A DNA stretch of 64,000 bases from Candidatus Nitricoxidireducens bremensis (GTDB taxonomy: Bacteria; Pseudomonadota; Gammaproteobacteria; Burkholderiales; Rhodocyclaceae): contig JAOTRT010000003.1 of assembly GCA_030247725.1 (NCBI GenBank), positions 62,001 to 126,000 of the forward strand, given 5' to 3'. Positions 28,828 through 37,031 of the stretch are shown here, piece after piece (position 1 is the first letter of the stretch; each line of letters opens with the position of its first letter). The notes beneath the pieces were generated by a model. It was not told where the DNA came from and searched no databases. It worked only from the letters and a program-made list of their open reading frames with translations. A program made the position numbers and the translations under genes.

Positions 28828-29154
28828 ATGGACGCCAACAACCGCATGCCGGCGCGCGACGCCGAAGGCTACCTGGTGGAGCCGACCGAATGGGACGAGG
28901 ACGTGGCCGCGCACCTGGCCCGCGAACTCGACATCGATCTGGAGGACGACCACTGGGACGTGATCCGCTACATGCGCACGCTCTACGACGACCGCCGCGT
29001 CGCCCCGGACGCCCGCCACATCATCAAGCACCTGGAAGAGCGCTACCCCGGCGCCGGCCGCAAGCGCCTGTTCGAACTGTTCCCCTACGGCTACCCGGCC
29101 CAGGCCTGCAAGATCGCCGGCATGAAACGGCCGCGGGCGTGGAGTACGGGCTGA
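28828..29154 (+). CDS. DsrC/TusE-family sulfur-carrier-like protein
   Basis: 108 residues of the DsrC/TusE/DsvC fold: DAEGYLVEPTEWDEDVAAHLA, HWDVIRYMRTLYDD and KRLFELFPYGYPAQACKIAGM. The flexible C-terminal arm keeps one cysteine (Cys94), in the position called CysB. The penultimate cysteine (CysA), which carries the persulfide in TusE and DsrC, is missing: tryptophan is at that place and the protein ends RPRAWSTG. A standard sulfur-transfer role is therefore doubtful; a regulatory role, as proposed for RspA-type members, is possible. Strong AAGGAGG ribosome-binding site. Divergent MarR gene upstream. Confidence 0.85.
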   Translation: MDANNRMPARDAEGYLVEPTEWDEDVAAHLARELDIDLEDDHWDVIRYMRTLYDDRRVAPDARHIIKHLEERYPGAGRKRLFELFPYGYPAQACKIAGMKRPRAWSTG

Positions 29155-29173
29155 GGCAGCGTAGAAAGGATGC

Positions 29174-29260
29174 ATGGTCCCGGACTTCGAGGCATACTTC
29201 GCCTGGCGCACCGACCGCGAATGGCCGGTGCGCCGAATTGCGCGAAGGATCAGGCCATGA
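29174..29260 (+). CDS. Tiny ORF before the hicB gene
   Basis: 28-residue ORF (MVPDFEAYFAWRTDREWP...) preceded by AAAGGA and ending in an ATGA overlap with the hicB-like start. It may be a small leader or the remnant of another toxin-antitoxin gene. There is no homologue I know, so this is weak. Confidence 0.25.
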   Translation: MVPDFEAYFAWRTDREWPVRRIARRIRP

Positions 29261-29463
29261 CCGAAATCCATTTCATCGTCGAAGAATCGCCGGAAGGGGG
29301 CTTCCTGGCCCGCGCCGTCGGTGCCGACATCTTCACCGAAGCCGACGATCTGCCGAGCCTGCACGAGCAGGTGCGCGACGCCGTCCGCTGTCATTTCGAC
29401 GATGACAAGCGCCCGGCCATGATCCGGCTCCACATCACGCGGGAAGAGGCGCTCGCGGCGTGA
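29257..29463 (+). CDS. hicB: HicB-like antitoxin
   Basis: 68 residues with the partial RNase-H-like HicB fold (EIHFIVEESPEGGFLARAVGADIFTEADDLPSLHEQVRDAV as landmarks). There is no C-terminal DNA-binding domain, so repression of its own promoter would need another factor. GTGA overlap with the hicA-like gene downstream defines a toxin-antitoxin pair. It marks the left side of an accessory region. Confidence 0.8.
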   Translation: MTEIHFIVEESPEGGFLARAVGADIFTEADDLPSLHEQVRDAVRCHFDDDKRPAMIRLHITREEALAA

Positions 29464-29702
29464 GAGTGCCGCGCGATCTGTCGGGTCAGGAACTGATCCG
29501 GCTGCTCGCAAAGCTGGGATACGCCGTCACGCGGCAGACAGGCAGCCATATCCGGCTGACAACCCAGGAATGCGGGGAACACCACGTCACCATCCCAGAT
29601 CACGATCCCCTACGCATCGGCACACTCTCGGCGATTCTCGCCGCGGTGGCTGGCCACCACGGAATGGCACGGGATGAGCTGTTGACCTTGTTGCTGGGCT
29701 GA
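29460..29702 (+). CDS. hicA: HicA-like mRNA interferase toxin
   Basis: 80 residues, double-stranded-RNA-binding-like HicA fold: SGQELIRLLAKLGYAVTRQTGSHIRLT with the catalytic histidine in GSH, then HHVTIPDHDPLRIGTLSAIL. HicA toxins cleave mRNA and are blocked by HicB. Starts at GTG inside the hicB stop. After this gene base composition drops sharply. Confidence 0.85.
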   Translation: MRVPRDLSGQELIRLLAKLGYAVTRQTGSHIRLTTQECGEHHVTIPDHDPLRIGTLSAILAAVAGHHGMARDELLTLLLG

Positions 29703-29971
29703 TCCCCTCTTCACCGTTGCCGTATAGACGGCGCCCTCACAGTAGTACCGCAGTTGAGTGACGGGTATCGGCCAACTGCGGTCATGTGCCAGCGGCGATT
29801 GCACCGTCATTCGAGCGGCCGGTTCGCACCGAAAGTTGTCACACTGCCTACGCGAGTAACTCGTCCTTTGCTGAAGTTCGTTCTTCACGTAATGTAGTTC
29901 CGCTTTCGCGCTACAAGCAGTCAGTCGAAATCCATGGTCTGCCCTATTACTCGCTGGCCGTTCAAGCTGAT

Positions 29972-32900
29972 ATGAATATTATTGAACCTCTTGATCCTCA
30001 ACTGCTTGGCGGCCTAAGTGCCGAAACCGCCGTCACTCGTTTCCGCGAACTGCTGTATTGCGAGGCAAGATATGTTGGGTTAAAGCCGGACGCGATAACT
30101 ATTTCGGCCAATTTGTACGTCCCTGACGGAGGGGTTGATGCGCAGGTTGAATTAACAGGTTCTTTGCCTCCAGATACTTTCTTCAAATTGGGGCGGAACG
30201 GATTTCAGCTAAAGACGGGGACGTCATTCAAGCCATGGCAAGTTAGCTCACTGAAAAATGAGCTGCTCATGGCAGCCGGCGAATTGGCATCTGAAGTTAG
30301 GCGGACTCTGGAGGCTGGCGGTCATTATGTATTGATCTGCTTTGGTCTTGACCTTACACCTGAACAACGAAATGACTGCCGCAATCAGCTTCTCGATTTG
30401 TTTGAGCAGTTTGGTTTTTCGGGTACAGGTGATCGAGTTGATGTATTTGGGCAAAGCCAGATCGCGCCATATTTTGATCGCTATCCATCGTTGCGTCTTT
30501 CCCTGTTGGGAAGTGCTGACGATGATTTCTTGTCGGTATCCGAATGGTCGCAACATGCGCACATGAGCAATCCGGTTATTCTTTCGGACGATCAGGCGAA
30601 GTTGGTCGACTTGCTCCGCGAGAAGTTACAGGGCGAGATAAAGCACATCCGGTTGCTGGGTGAGCCGGGGATAGGAAAAACTCGCCTGGTGTTGGAGACT
30701 GTTCGCACAGAAGAAATCTCTTCTAGTGTTCTCTATGTACAGCATGGTGCGCGGTTTTCGCAAACAAGATTATTCCGTGAGTTGTTGCGCGAAATACCGA
30801 AATATCCGCTTGTCTTGGTTCTGGATGAGCTTTCTGAGCAGGAGATGTCAGAGATATGGGGGCATCTCAGGAATCGTTGCGGGGCGCTGAAGTTAATCAG
30901 TCTGGATCATGGGCCAGACAGGGGGCGCGATTCCGAGATTGAACACATTTCTGCACCACGACTCCCTGATCAGACTATCAAACAGATTCTCCAGACACAT
31001 GTCGGTAAGAACAAGGACATTGATCGGTGGGTGAAAATATGCGAAGGCTCGCCGCGCGTGGCCCAGGCGGTCGGCGAGAATCTGGCGGCAAATCCTGATG
31101 ACATCCTGAAGCCCCCGGCAACCGTACCTATCTGGGATCGATTCCTTTTCGGATATACCCACCAGCAAGGCGATGAGGCTCGTCAAATCGCACTGGTCAT
31201 GCGGCACATCGCCTTGTTTACCCGATTTGGTTTTGAAGCTCCGGTAGGAAACGAAGCGGAGTACATCGCCAAACTGGTTGCACGTTCTGATACCACGGTG
31301 ACATGGTCGAGGTTCCAGGAGATCGTGCAAACGTTGCGTGATCGGCGCATTCTTCAGGGAGACCGAACCTTATTCATCGTTCCTTGGGCACTGCATATCC
31401 ACTTGTGGCGCGAATATTGGCACTGGTATGGTCGCGGTTTCGATTTTGCCCGGGCTTTTGAGGAAATGCCGGTTTCATTGCATGGCTGGTTTATGGGTAT
31501 GTTTCAGTTTGCCCATGGCACCAGCGCCGCACCGGTTGTTCGTGACATCCTTCGCAGGGATGGGGTTTATGCCAGCCGTGATTTTCTCTGCTCGGATAAA
31601 GGCACCTCTTTCCTCTCTACTCTCGCCGAAGCCGATCCGGATGCAACGCTCGCATTGATCGAGCGAACTTTCGGTGCATGGACGCGAGATGAACTTCGCG
31701 CCTTCGAAGGTGGGCGACAGCAAATCGTCTGGACGCTGGAGAAGATTGCTGTCTGGACGTCTACATTTATTCGTGCGGCCAGAGTGCTGGTTCAGTTGGC
31801 TGTCACTGAAAATGCGAAGAACAGCAATAATTCAACGGGTACGTTATTGGGATTGTTTCGCATCGGTCCTGAAAATGCAGCTACCGAAGCCAGTCCAATT
31901 GAACGATTGCCGATTTTGCTGGAACTGCTGCGCTCAAGCGATGATGACCTGAAGCGCCTTGGGCTCAAAGTGGCAGCATCCGCGCTTCAAGCATCGGGAC
32001 TGGGATTCAGGATGGTGGGACCTGAATATCAAGGGCTTAAAGAACGGGCTGCGCTCTGGCGCCCACAGACCTATGGCGAATGGTGGGCTGCGTTTCGAGC
32101 TTATTGGGATTGCCTGATTAACGAGACACGGGGCTGGTTGGATGCTTTGCGCAGGGAGGCTAACACGACAATTATCGTTGCCGCAGCTGAGCAGCTAAGA
32201 ATTCATGCGCATGGGAAAGAAGTTCTTTCCATGCTTGAACAAATCGCAGATGACTCGGCTACCGATATACAACGGCTGAATCATTTCTTTATTCAGCGGG
32301 CCAGATGGCATCGCGACGAGGAGGATCAATCCGTACATTTCAGGCTGCGCCGACTGGAGGGGCAACTTACGAGGCGCAGCTTGGAATCCCGTTTTCAGCG
32401 TTATGTGCTGGATACGACTTGGGACGAGTGGGAGGACTATAGCCTCGAAGGCGAGCTACGCGATCGCACTCGCCCGAAAAAGCTGGTGCGTGCCTTGGCA
32501 GCCCGTGTGGCAGGAAGCGACGAAGATTTTGCATGTCTGTTGCCGAAGCTTGTTGGAGGCACTTCGGAAACTGCGGCATTGTTCGCTTTTGGGCAGTCCC
32601 TGTGTGCCATGGACAAGAACAATCGACGCCTTTTGCCCATGCTTAAATTTGAAGGTGACGCCATAAACTCCCAATGTCTTGGCGGGTATCTTGCGGGACT
32701 CAGGGAATGTGATCCGGATAAATGGCAGCAAGTCTTGCTTGGTTTGCTAGCGAGCAAGGATACGGCCAAACGCGGGGCCGATCTGGTTTGGCGTTCCGGC
32801 GCTGACGACTGTGTGCTGAATGCATGCATGGATGCGTTCGAGGCCGGCTGGATAGATGCCGGCTATTTTCGCAGTCTCTGTTATGGCATGAGGTGGCAGT

Positions 32901-33751
32901 CAGCTTCTCAAGCTAGCTTGGCTCGACTCCTGTCATTGCTTGCCAGCCGTGAAGATCAGGTTTCTGCATTTGTGCTGGTCGACCTGCTCCATCAGATACT
33001 GGAACGGAATGAATGGCTGGTGGATTCTGACTTCGTGTTCGGAGTGATAACGGAGCAAGTACATTTCGAAGAACATCGCGACACCATGCATTCCTATTAC
33101 TGGAATGGTGTCTGTAAGAGGCTGGTTGAGCGCGATCCAGCGAAAGCCATGCCCTTGCTTGATGTATTGCTGCGGAAAATGGGCGATGACTATAGTCTGA
33201 GTTATGACCGGGAGGTCGAGCCGTTGGCACACTCGCTGTGCAAGACCAATCCAGCGCGGGCTTGGGAGATCATTTCCGCACAACTGCTCGAACCAGCGCC
33301 GAAATGGAGAGGTGATTTACTGAATTGGCTGAAGGGTGGAATTGGCGGATTTGATGAGAAAAATTCAGTGCCTCCAATTGCCGAATTTCCTGCCCAAATG
33401 GTGATGGATTGGGTCGCTCAGGATGCGGAGGTGCGGGCTTCCATGATTGCGCATTGCGCCGCCAATTCGCTGGATGACAAGTTTGGCGGCGAGTTGACTA
33501 GAGCGTTGCTGGAAAGCTATCGAACTGCGGAAGGTGTCGCGGTAGCTATAAGCTGTAACTTTGGCTCGGGAGGCTGGACTGGGCCGAGGAGTAAGCATTT
33601 GAGAGCGCGGCGCGATCGGTTGCGTGTTTGGTTGAGTCGCGGGTTTGATGTGAACGTGATGGCGTGGATCGAAGATGAAATTGTCGACCTGGATCGCGAA
33701 ATCGAAGCGGCTGAAATATCGGAAGAACGGGAACCATGGACTCGACCTTAA
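29972..33751 (+). CDS. Large nuclease-NTPase protein, candidate STAND/Avs-like defence protein
   Basis: 1259 residues. (i) Residues 1-100 hold a PD-(D/E)XK-like pattern, VPDGGVDAQVE (50-60) and FQLKTG (78-83), as in Mrr-type restriction nucleases. (ii) Walker A is GEPGIGKT (230-237) and Walker B LVLVLDE (280-286), a P-loop NTPase of the kind seen in STAND ATPases. (iii) From about 430 to the end the protein is helical and rich in Trp and Leu, like a repeat sensor. This nuclease-NTPase-sensor order is that of Avs antiviral proteins, but I cannot name a subfamily. Codons and base composition are clearly more AT-rich than all neighbours, indicating recent transfer. The start is uncertain: GTG at 29786 is also in frame, and neither start has a good ribosome-binding site. 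Confidence 0.75.
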   Translation: MNIIEPLDPQLLGGLSAETAVTRFRELLYCEARYVGLKPDAITISANLYVPDGGVDAQVELTGSLPPDTFFKLGRNGFQLKTGTSFKPWQVSSLKNELLMAAGELASEVRRTLEAGGHYVLICFGLDLTPEQRNDCRNQLLDLFEQFGFSGTGDRVDVFGQSQIAPYFDRYPSLRLSLLGSADDDFLSVSEWSQHAHMSNPVILSDDQAKLVDLLREKLQGEIKHIRLLGEPGIGKTRLVLETVRTEEISSSVLYVQHGARFSQTRLFRELLREIPKYPLVLVLDELSEQEMSEIWGHLRNRCGALKLISLDHGPDRGRDSEIEHISAPRLPDQTIKQILQTHVGKNKDIDRWVKICEGSPRVAQAVGENLAANPDDILKPPATVPIWDRFLFGYTHQQGDEARQIALVMRHIALFTRFGFEAPVGNEAEYIAKLVARSDTTVTWSRFQEIVQTLRDRRILQGDRTLFIVPWALHIHLWREYWHWYGRGFDFARAFEEMPVSLHGWFMGMFQFAHGTSAAPVVRDILRRDGVYASRDFLCSDKGTSFLSTLAEADPDATLALIERTFGAWTRDELRAFEGGRQQIVWTLEKIAVWTSTFIRAARVLVQLAVTENAKNSNNSTGTLLGLFRIGPENAATEASPIERLPILLELLRSSDDDLKRLGLKVAASALQASGLGFRMVGPEYQGLKERAALWRPQTYGEWWAAFRAYWDCLINETRGWLDALRREANTTIIVAAAEQLRIHAHGKEVLSMLEQIADDSATDIQRLNHFFIQRARWHRDEEDQSVHFRLRRLEGQLTRRSLESRFQRYVLDTTWDEWEDYSLEGELRDRTRPKKLVRALAARVAGSDEDFACLLPKLVGGTSETAALFAFGQSLCAMDKNNRRLLPMLKFEGDAINSQCLGGYLAGLRECDPDKWQQVLLGLLASKDTAKRGADLVWRSGADDCVLNACMDAFEAGWIDAGYFRSLCYGMRWQSASQASLARLLSLLASREDQVSAFVLVDLLHQILERNEWLVDSDFVFGVITEQVHFEEHRDTMHSYYWNGVCKRLVERDPAKAMPLLDVLLRKMGDDYSLSYDREVEPLAHSLCKTNPARAWEIISAQLLEPAPKWRGDLLNWLKGGIGGFDEKNSVPPIAEFPAQMVMDWVAQDAEVRASMIAHCAANSLDDKFGGELTRALLESYRTAEGVAVAISCNFGSGGWTGPRSKHLRARRDRLRVWLSRGFDVNVMAWIEDEIVDLDREIEAAEISEEREPWTRP

Positions 33752-33805
33752 ACGCGTCTGCAATGATATTGGACAGCCCACAGTTTTCGACTAACCGCAT
33801 GTAGC

Positions 33806-33940
33806 TTAAAAGTTGAAGTACATTGGGCCGTCAGCGAGTAGCGGTGACGGGCAACTGCTCAACTCCGATACCTGTCGTTGAACCTCTGACGGATCGACTG
33901 GCAGCGGTGGGTCGATAGAAAACAGTTGCCCCTTCTCCAT
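33806..33940 (-). CDS. Short unassigned ORF, possibly a gene remnant
   Basis: 44 residues (MEKGQLFSIDPPLPVDPS..., ending PMYFNF). The composition looks protein-like, but the start has no clear ribosome-binding site and the frame upstream lies inside a palindromic repeat. It could be the 3' end of a gene lost when the accessory segment was inserted. Confidence 0.3.
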   Translation of the reverse strand: MEKGQLFSIDPPLPVDPSEVQRQVSELSSCPSPLLADGPMYFNF

Positions 33941-33956
33941 CACCACCGCTGCCCCC

Positions 33957-34137
33957 GGCCCCGCCACCCCAGGCCGTTGCCGATTTGGCGCCCGCCGCAG
34001 CGGCGGGGTGGCGGACGGGGTAGTCCGGGCATGCTGTCCGAGCGAAGCGAGTTTGCATGCCCGGCCGGCCGGCGCGCCGGCGCAAGGGGACCCGCAGGGC
34101 GGGCGCCCATGAGGCGGCGGCCTGGGGTGGCGGGGCC
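33957..34137. repeat. Nested palindromic element (REP/MITE-like)
   Basis: Outer arms 33957-33976 and 34118-34137 are perfect 20-base inverted copies. Inside them is a second inverted pair (GGCGCCCGCC at 33987-33996, GGCGGGCGCC at 34098-34107). In the middle, GGGCATGC and GCATGCCC flank CGAGCGAAGCGAG. Together with the short ORF at 33806-33940 it accounts for most of the 33752-34214 gap; the last 75 bases hold the promoter region of the RNB gene. Confidence 0.75.
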
Positions 34138-34214
34138 GGCGCTCCGCCCCTAGAACTGAGCCCCCCGACCGGGACGGTATAATCCGCGCCCTCCCTCCTG
34201 CAATCTCCACTCCC

Positions 34215-36119
34215 ATGAACGTGCTTTTCGAGGAAGACGGCGCCTTCCGCGCCGGTGTCGTCCTCGCCGACAACAACACCTCCCTGCAGGTGGAGCTGCC
34301 TACGGGCAAGCGCTCCAAGGTCAAGGCCGCCAACGTGCTGCTGCGTTTCGATGCGCCGGCGCCGGCCGAGCTGCTGGACAAGGCCGAAGCCGACGCCGAG
34401 GCCATCGATGTGGATTTCCTCTGGGAAGTCTGCGGCGACGCCGAGTTCGCCTTCGAGGAGCTGGCGGCCGAGTATGCGGGCCAAAAGCCGAGCGCCCTGG
34501 AGGCGGCGGCGGTGCTGCTGCGCCTGCATTCGGCGCCCATCTGGTTCCATCGCAAGGGCCGCGGCCGTTTCCGCAAGGCGCCGCCGGACATCCTCAAGGC
34601 CGCCCTCGCCGGACTGGAGAAGAAACGCCAGCAGGCCCTCGCCATCGAGCGCATGGCGACTGAACTGAAAGCCGGCACCCTGCCGGCCGAGCTGAAACCC
34701 CTGCTCGCCGAGCTGCTCTACAAGCCCGACCGCAACAAGCCCGAGACCAAGGCCCTGGAGGCCGCCTGCGCCGAAACCGGGCTGGCGGCGCCGCGCCTGC
34801 TGGCCGGCTGCGGCGCCCTCGGCGACACCCACGAATACCACCTGGGCCGCTTCCTGTTCGAGTACTTCCCGCGCGGCACCGACTTCGGCGCCTACGCGGC
34901 GCCCGTCGATCCGGCCGATCTGCCGGTGGCCGACGTGCGGGCCTTCTCCATCGACGACGCCCAGACCACCGAGATCGACGACGCCTTCTCGGTCGTCTTC
35001 GACGCCGACGGCGGCATGCGCGTGGGCATCCACATCGCGGCGCCCGGCCTGGGCATTACGCCCGAGTCCGACCTGGGGCGCATCGCCCGCCAGCGCCTGT
35101 CCACGGTCTATATGCCGGGCCGCAAGATCACCATGCTGCCCGAGGAAGTGGTGGAGCGCTTCACCCTGGCCGAAGGGCACACGGTGCCGGCGATCTCCCT
35201 TTATCTCGACGTGGCGGCGGACCTGCGCATCGTCGCCCACGAATCCAAGCTGGAGCGGGTACCGGTGGCGGCCAACCTGCGCCACCACGACATCGAGCCC
35301 GTGTTCAACGAAGAGACCCTGGCCGGCGACCTGCCCGAGTTCCCCTTCCGCGACGAGTTGAAGCGCCTGTGGGAACTGGCCACGGTGCTGGAGGCCGGCC
35401 GCGGCGCCACGGGCCAGCAGAATCGCAAGGACTACGCCTACCGCGTGGACTGGGACGCGACCACAGACCAGGGCCCCGGCCGCATCGCCATCGAGGAGCG
35501 CCCCCGCGGCAGCCCCCTGGACAAGCTGGTGGCGGAACTCATGATCGTCGCCAACTCCACCTGGGGCGCCCTGCTGCGGGACGCCAAGGCCGCCGGCCTC
35601 TACCGCGTGCAGACGGCGGGCAAGGTGCGCATGAGCACCGTGGCCGCGGCCCACGAGGGCCTGGGGGTGGATTGCTACGCCTGGTCGTCCTCGCCCCTGC
35701 GGCGCTACTGCGACCTCATCAACCAATGGCAGCTGATCGCCTGCCTGCGGGAGGAGACGCCGCCCTTCACGGCCAAGTCGGGGGAGTTCCTCGGCGCCCT
35801 GCGGGACTTCGAACTCACCTATGCCGCCTACGCCGAATTCCAGCGCGGCATGGAGCGCTACTGGTGCCTGCGCTGGCTGGCCCAGGAAGGCGTCAGGAGC
35901 GCCAGCGCCGCCGTGCTCAAGGAAAGCCTGGTGCGCCTGGAGGACATCCCCCTGGTGCTGCGGGTGCCCTCCCTGCCGGCCCTGGACCGGGGCGTGCGGG
36001 TGCAGCTCGCCGTCGAGCAGATCGACCTGCTGGAAGCCGAAGGCAAGGCCCGATACGTGGAATTGCTGGCGGCCGAGGCCTCTGATGCGGCTTTGGGGGA
36101 CGAGGAAGCCGCGGAGTAA
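34215..36119 (+). CDS. RNB-domain exoribonuclease (RNase II/R family)
   Basis: 634 residues. The RNB catalytic core has SIDDAQTTEIDDAFSV, in which the second metal-binding Asp of RNase II is Glu (a variant known in this subfamily). IARQRLSTVYMPGRKITMLPEE and SSPLRRYCDLINQWQL are further RNB marks. The N-terminus lacks the cold-shock domains of RNase R, and the S1 region is short or absent. It degrades RNA 3' to 5'. First gene of a probable operon with a TonB-like gene, aroE and mtgA, with gaps of 11 and 7 bases. Confidence 0.87.
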   Translation: MNVLFEEDGAFRAGVVLADNNTSLQVELPTGKRSKVKAANVLLRFDAPAPAELLDKAEADAEAIDVDFLWEVCGDAEFAFEELAAEYAGQKPSALEAAAVLLRLHSAPIWFHRKGRGRFRKAPPDILKAALAGLEKKRQQALAIERMATELKAGTLPAELKPLLAELLYKPDRNKPETKALEAACAETGLAAPRLLAGCGALGDTHEYHLGRFLFEYFPRGTDFGAYAAPVDPADLPVADVRAFSIDDAQTTEIDDAFSVVFDADGGMRVGIHIAAPGLGITPESDLGRIARQRLSTVYMPGRKITMLPEEVVERFTLAEGHTVPAISLYLDVAADLRIVAHESKLERVPVAANLRHHDIEPVFNEETLAGDLPEFPFRDELKRLWELATVLEAGRGATGQQNRKDYAYRVDWDATTDQGPGRIAIEERPRGSPLDKLVAELMIVANSTWGALLRDAKAAGLYRVQTAGKVRMSTVAAAHEGLGVDCYAWSSSPLRRYCDLINQWQLIACLREETPPFTAKSGEFLGALRDFELTYAAYAEFQRGMERYWCLRWLAQEGVRSASAAVLKESLVRLEDIPLVLRVPSLPALDRGVRVQLAVEQIDLLEAEGKARYVELLAAEASDAALGDEEAAE

Positions 36120-36130
36120 AATTCCGGGCT

Positions 36131-37024
36131 ATGCAGCGAAACTTCGCCTGGCCCGGCCCCCTGGCCGACATGGACCCGCCGCGCCGCAACCTGACGCTGG
36201 CGCTGGGCGCGTCGCTGTTCATCCACGCGATCCTGCTGTCCATCCACTTCAAGCTGCCCGAGGCCATCAACAAGGCCACCGAGCACGCCCTCGACGTCAT
36301 CCTCGTCAATAGCAAGAGCCTGCGCAAGCCCACCGAAGCCCAGGCCCGCGCCCAGGCCAACCTGGACGGCGGCGGCAACACCGAGGAGAACCGCCGCGCC
36401 AAGACGCCCCTGCCGGCGGCGAAAAACCAGCGCGAGGGCAATGACCTGCTCGAAGCGCGCCGCCGCGTCGCCGAACTGGAGGCGAAACAGCAGCAGATGA
36501 TGACCCAGATGCAAAGCGAGAAACTCGTCGCCGCCGATCCCAGGCGCACCGATCCGGCGCCGCCGGCACCCCAGCCGGCGGTCTCGGGCCTCGACCTCGC
36601 CAGCAAGGCCCTGGCCGCCGTGCGCCTCGAAGGCGAGATCGCGCGCAACCTGGAGGAATACAACCAGCGGCCGAAGAAGCATTTCTTCCGCCCCCGCGCC
36701 AGCGAATACCGCTTCGCCCAGTACGTGGAGGACTGGCGCCAGAAGGTGGAACGCTTCGGCAACCTCAACTATCCGGAATCGGCCCGCGGCCGTCTCTACG
36801 GCTCCCTCGTGCTGACGGCCGAGATCAACGCCGACGGCAGCCTGCGCTCCCTCGTCATCGACCGGCCCTCGCCCCACAAGGTGCTCAACGAAGCGGCCCG
36901 CCGCATCGTCGAGATGGCCTCCCCCTACGCCGCCTTCCCGCCCGATATCCAGCGCGACACCGACGTGATCTCCATCACCCGCACCTGGAGCTTCACCAGC
37001 GCCGACCGGGTGCAGACCGACTGA
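36131..37024 (+). CDS. TonB-family energy-transducer-like protein
   Basis: 297 residues with one N-terminal membrane helix (LTLALGASLFIHAILLSIHF), a charged coiled-coil linker (EARRRVAELEAKQQQMMTQM) and a C-terminal TonB domain (NYPESARGRLYGSLVLTAEINADGSLRSL... ending in ISITRTWSF). The periplasmic linker is less proline-rich than in classic TonB. No exbB or exbD is adjacent, so it may use the products of another locus or have a structural role. Confidence 0.83.
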   Translation: MQRNFAWPGPLADMDPPRRNLTLALGASLFIHAILLSIHFKLPEAINKATEHALDVILVNSKSLRKPTEAQARAQANLDGGGNTEENRRAKTPLPAAKNQREGNDLLEARRRVAELEAKQQQMMTQMQSEKLVAADPRRTDPAPPAPQPAVSGLDLASKALAAVRLEGEIARNLEEYNQRPKKHFFRPRASEYRFAQYVEDWRQKVERFGNLNYPESARGRLYGSLVLTAEINADGSLRSLVIDRPSPHKVLNEAARRIVEMASPYAAFPPDIQRDTDVISITRTWSFTSADRVQTD

Positions 37025-37031
37025 CCCCGCC

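Noticed and set aside
29703..33751. Complete restriction-modification system
   Set aside because: No methyltransferase motif or partner gene is present. The nuclease-like motif is part of one large NTPase protein, which fits a STAND-type effector better.
33926..34153. Small ORF with LSERSEFACP
   Set aside because: Product of the palindromic element; such phrases arise from common repeat DNA in this bacterial group and carry no protein domain.
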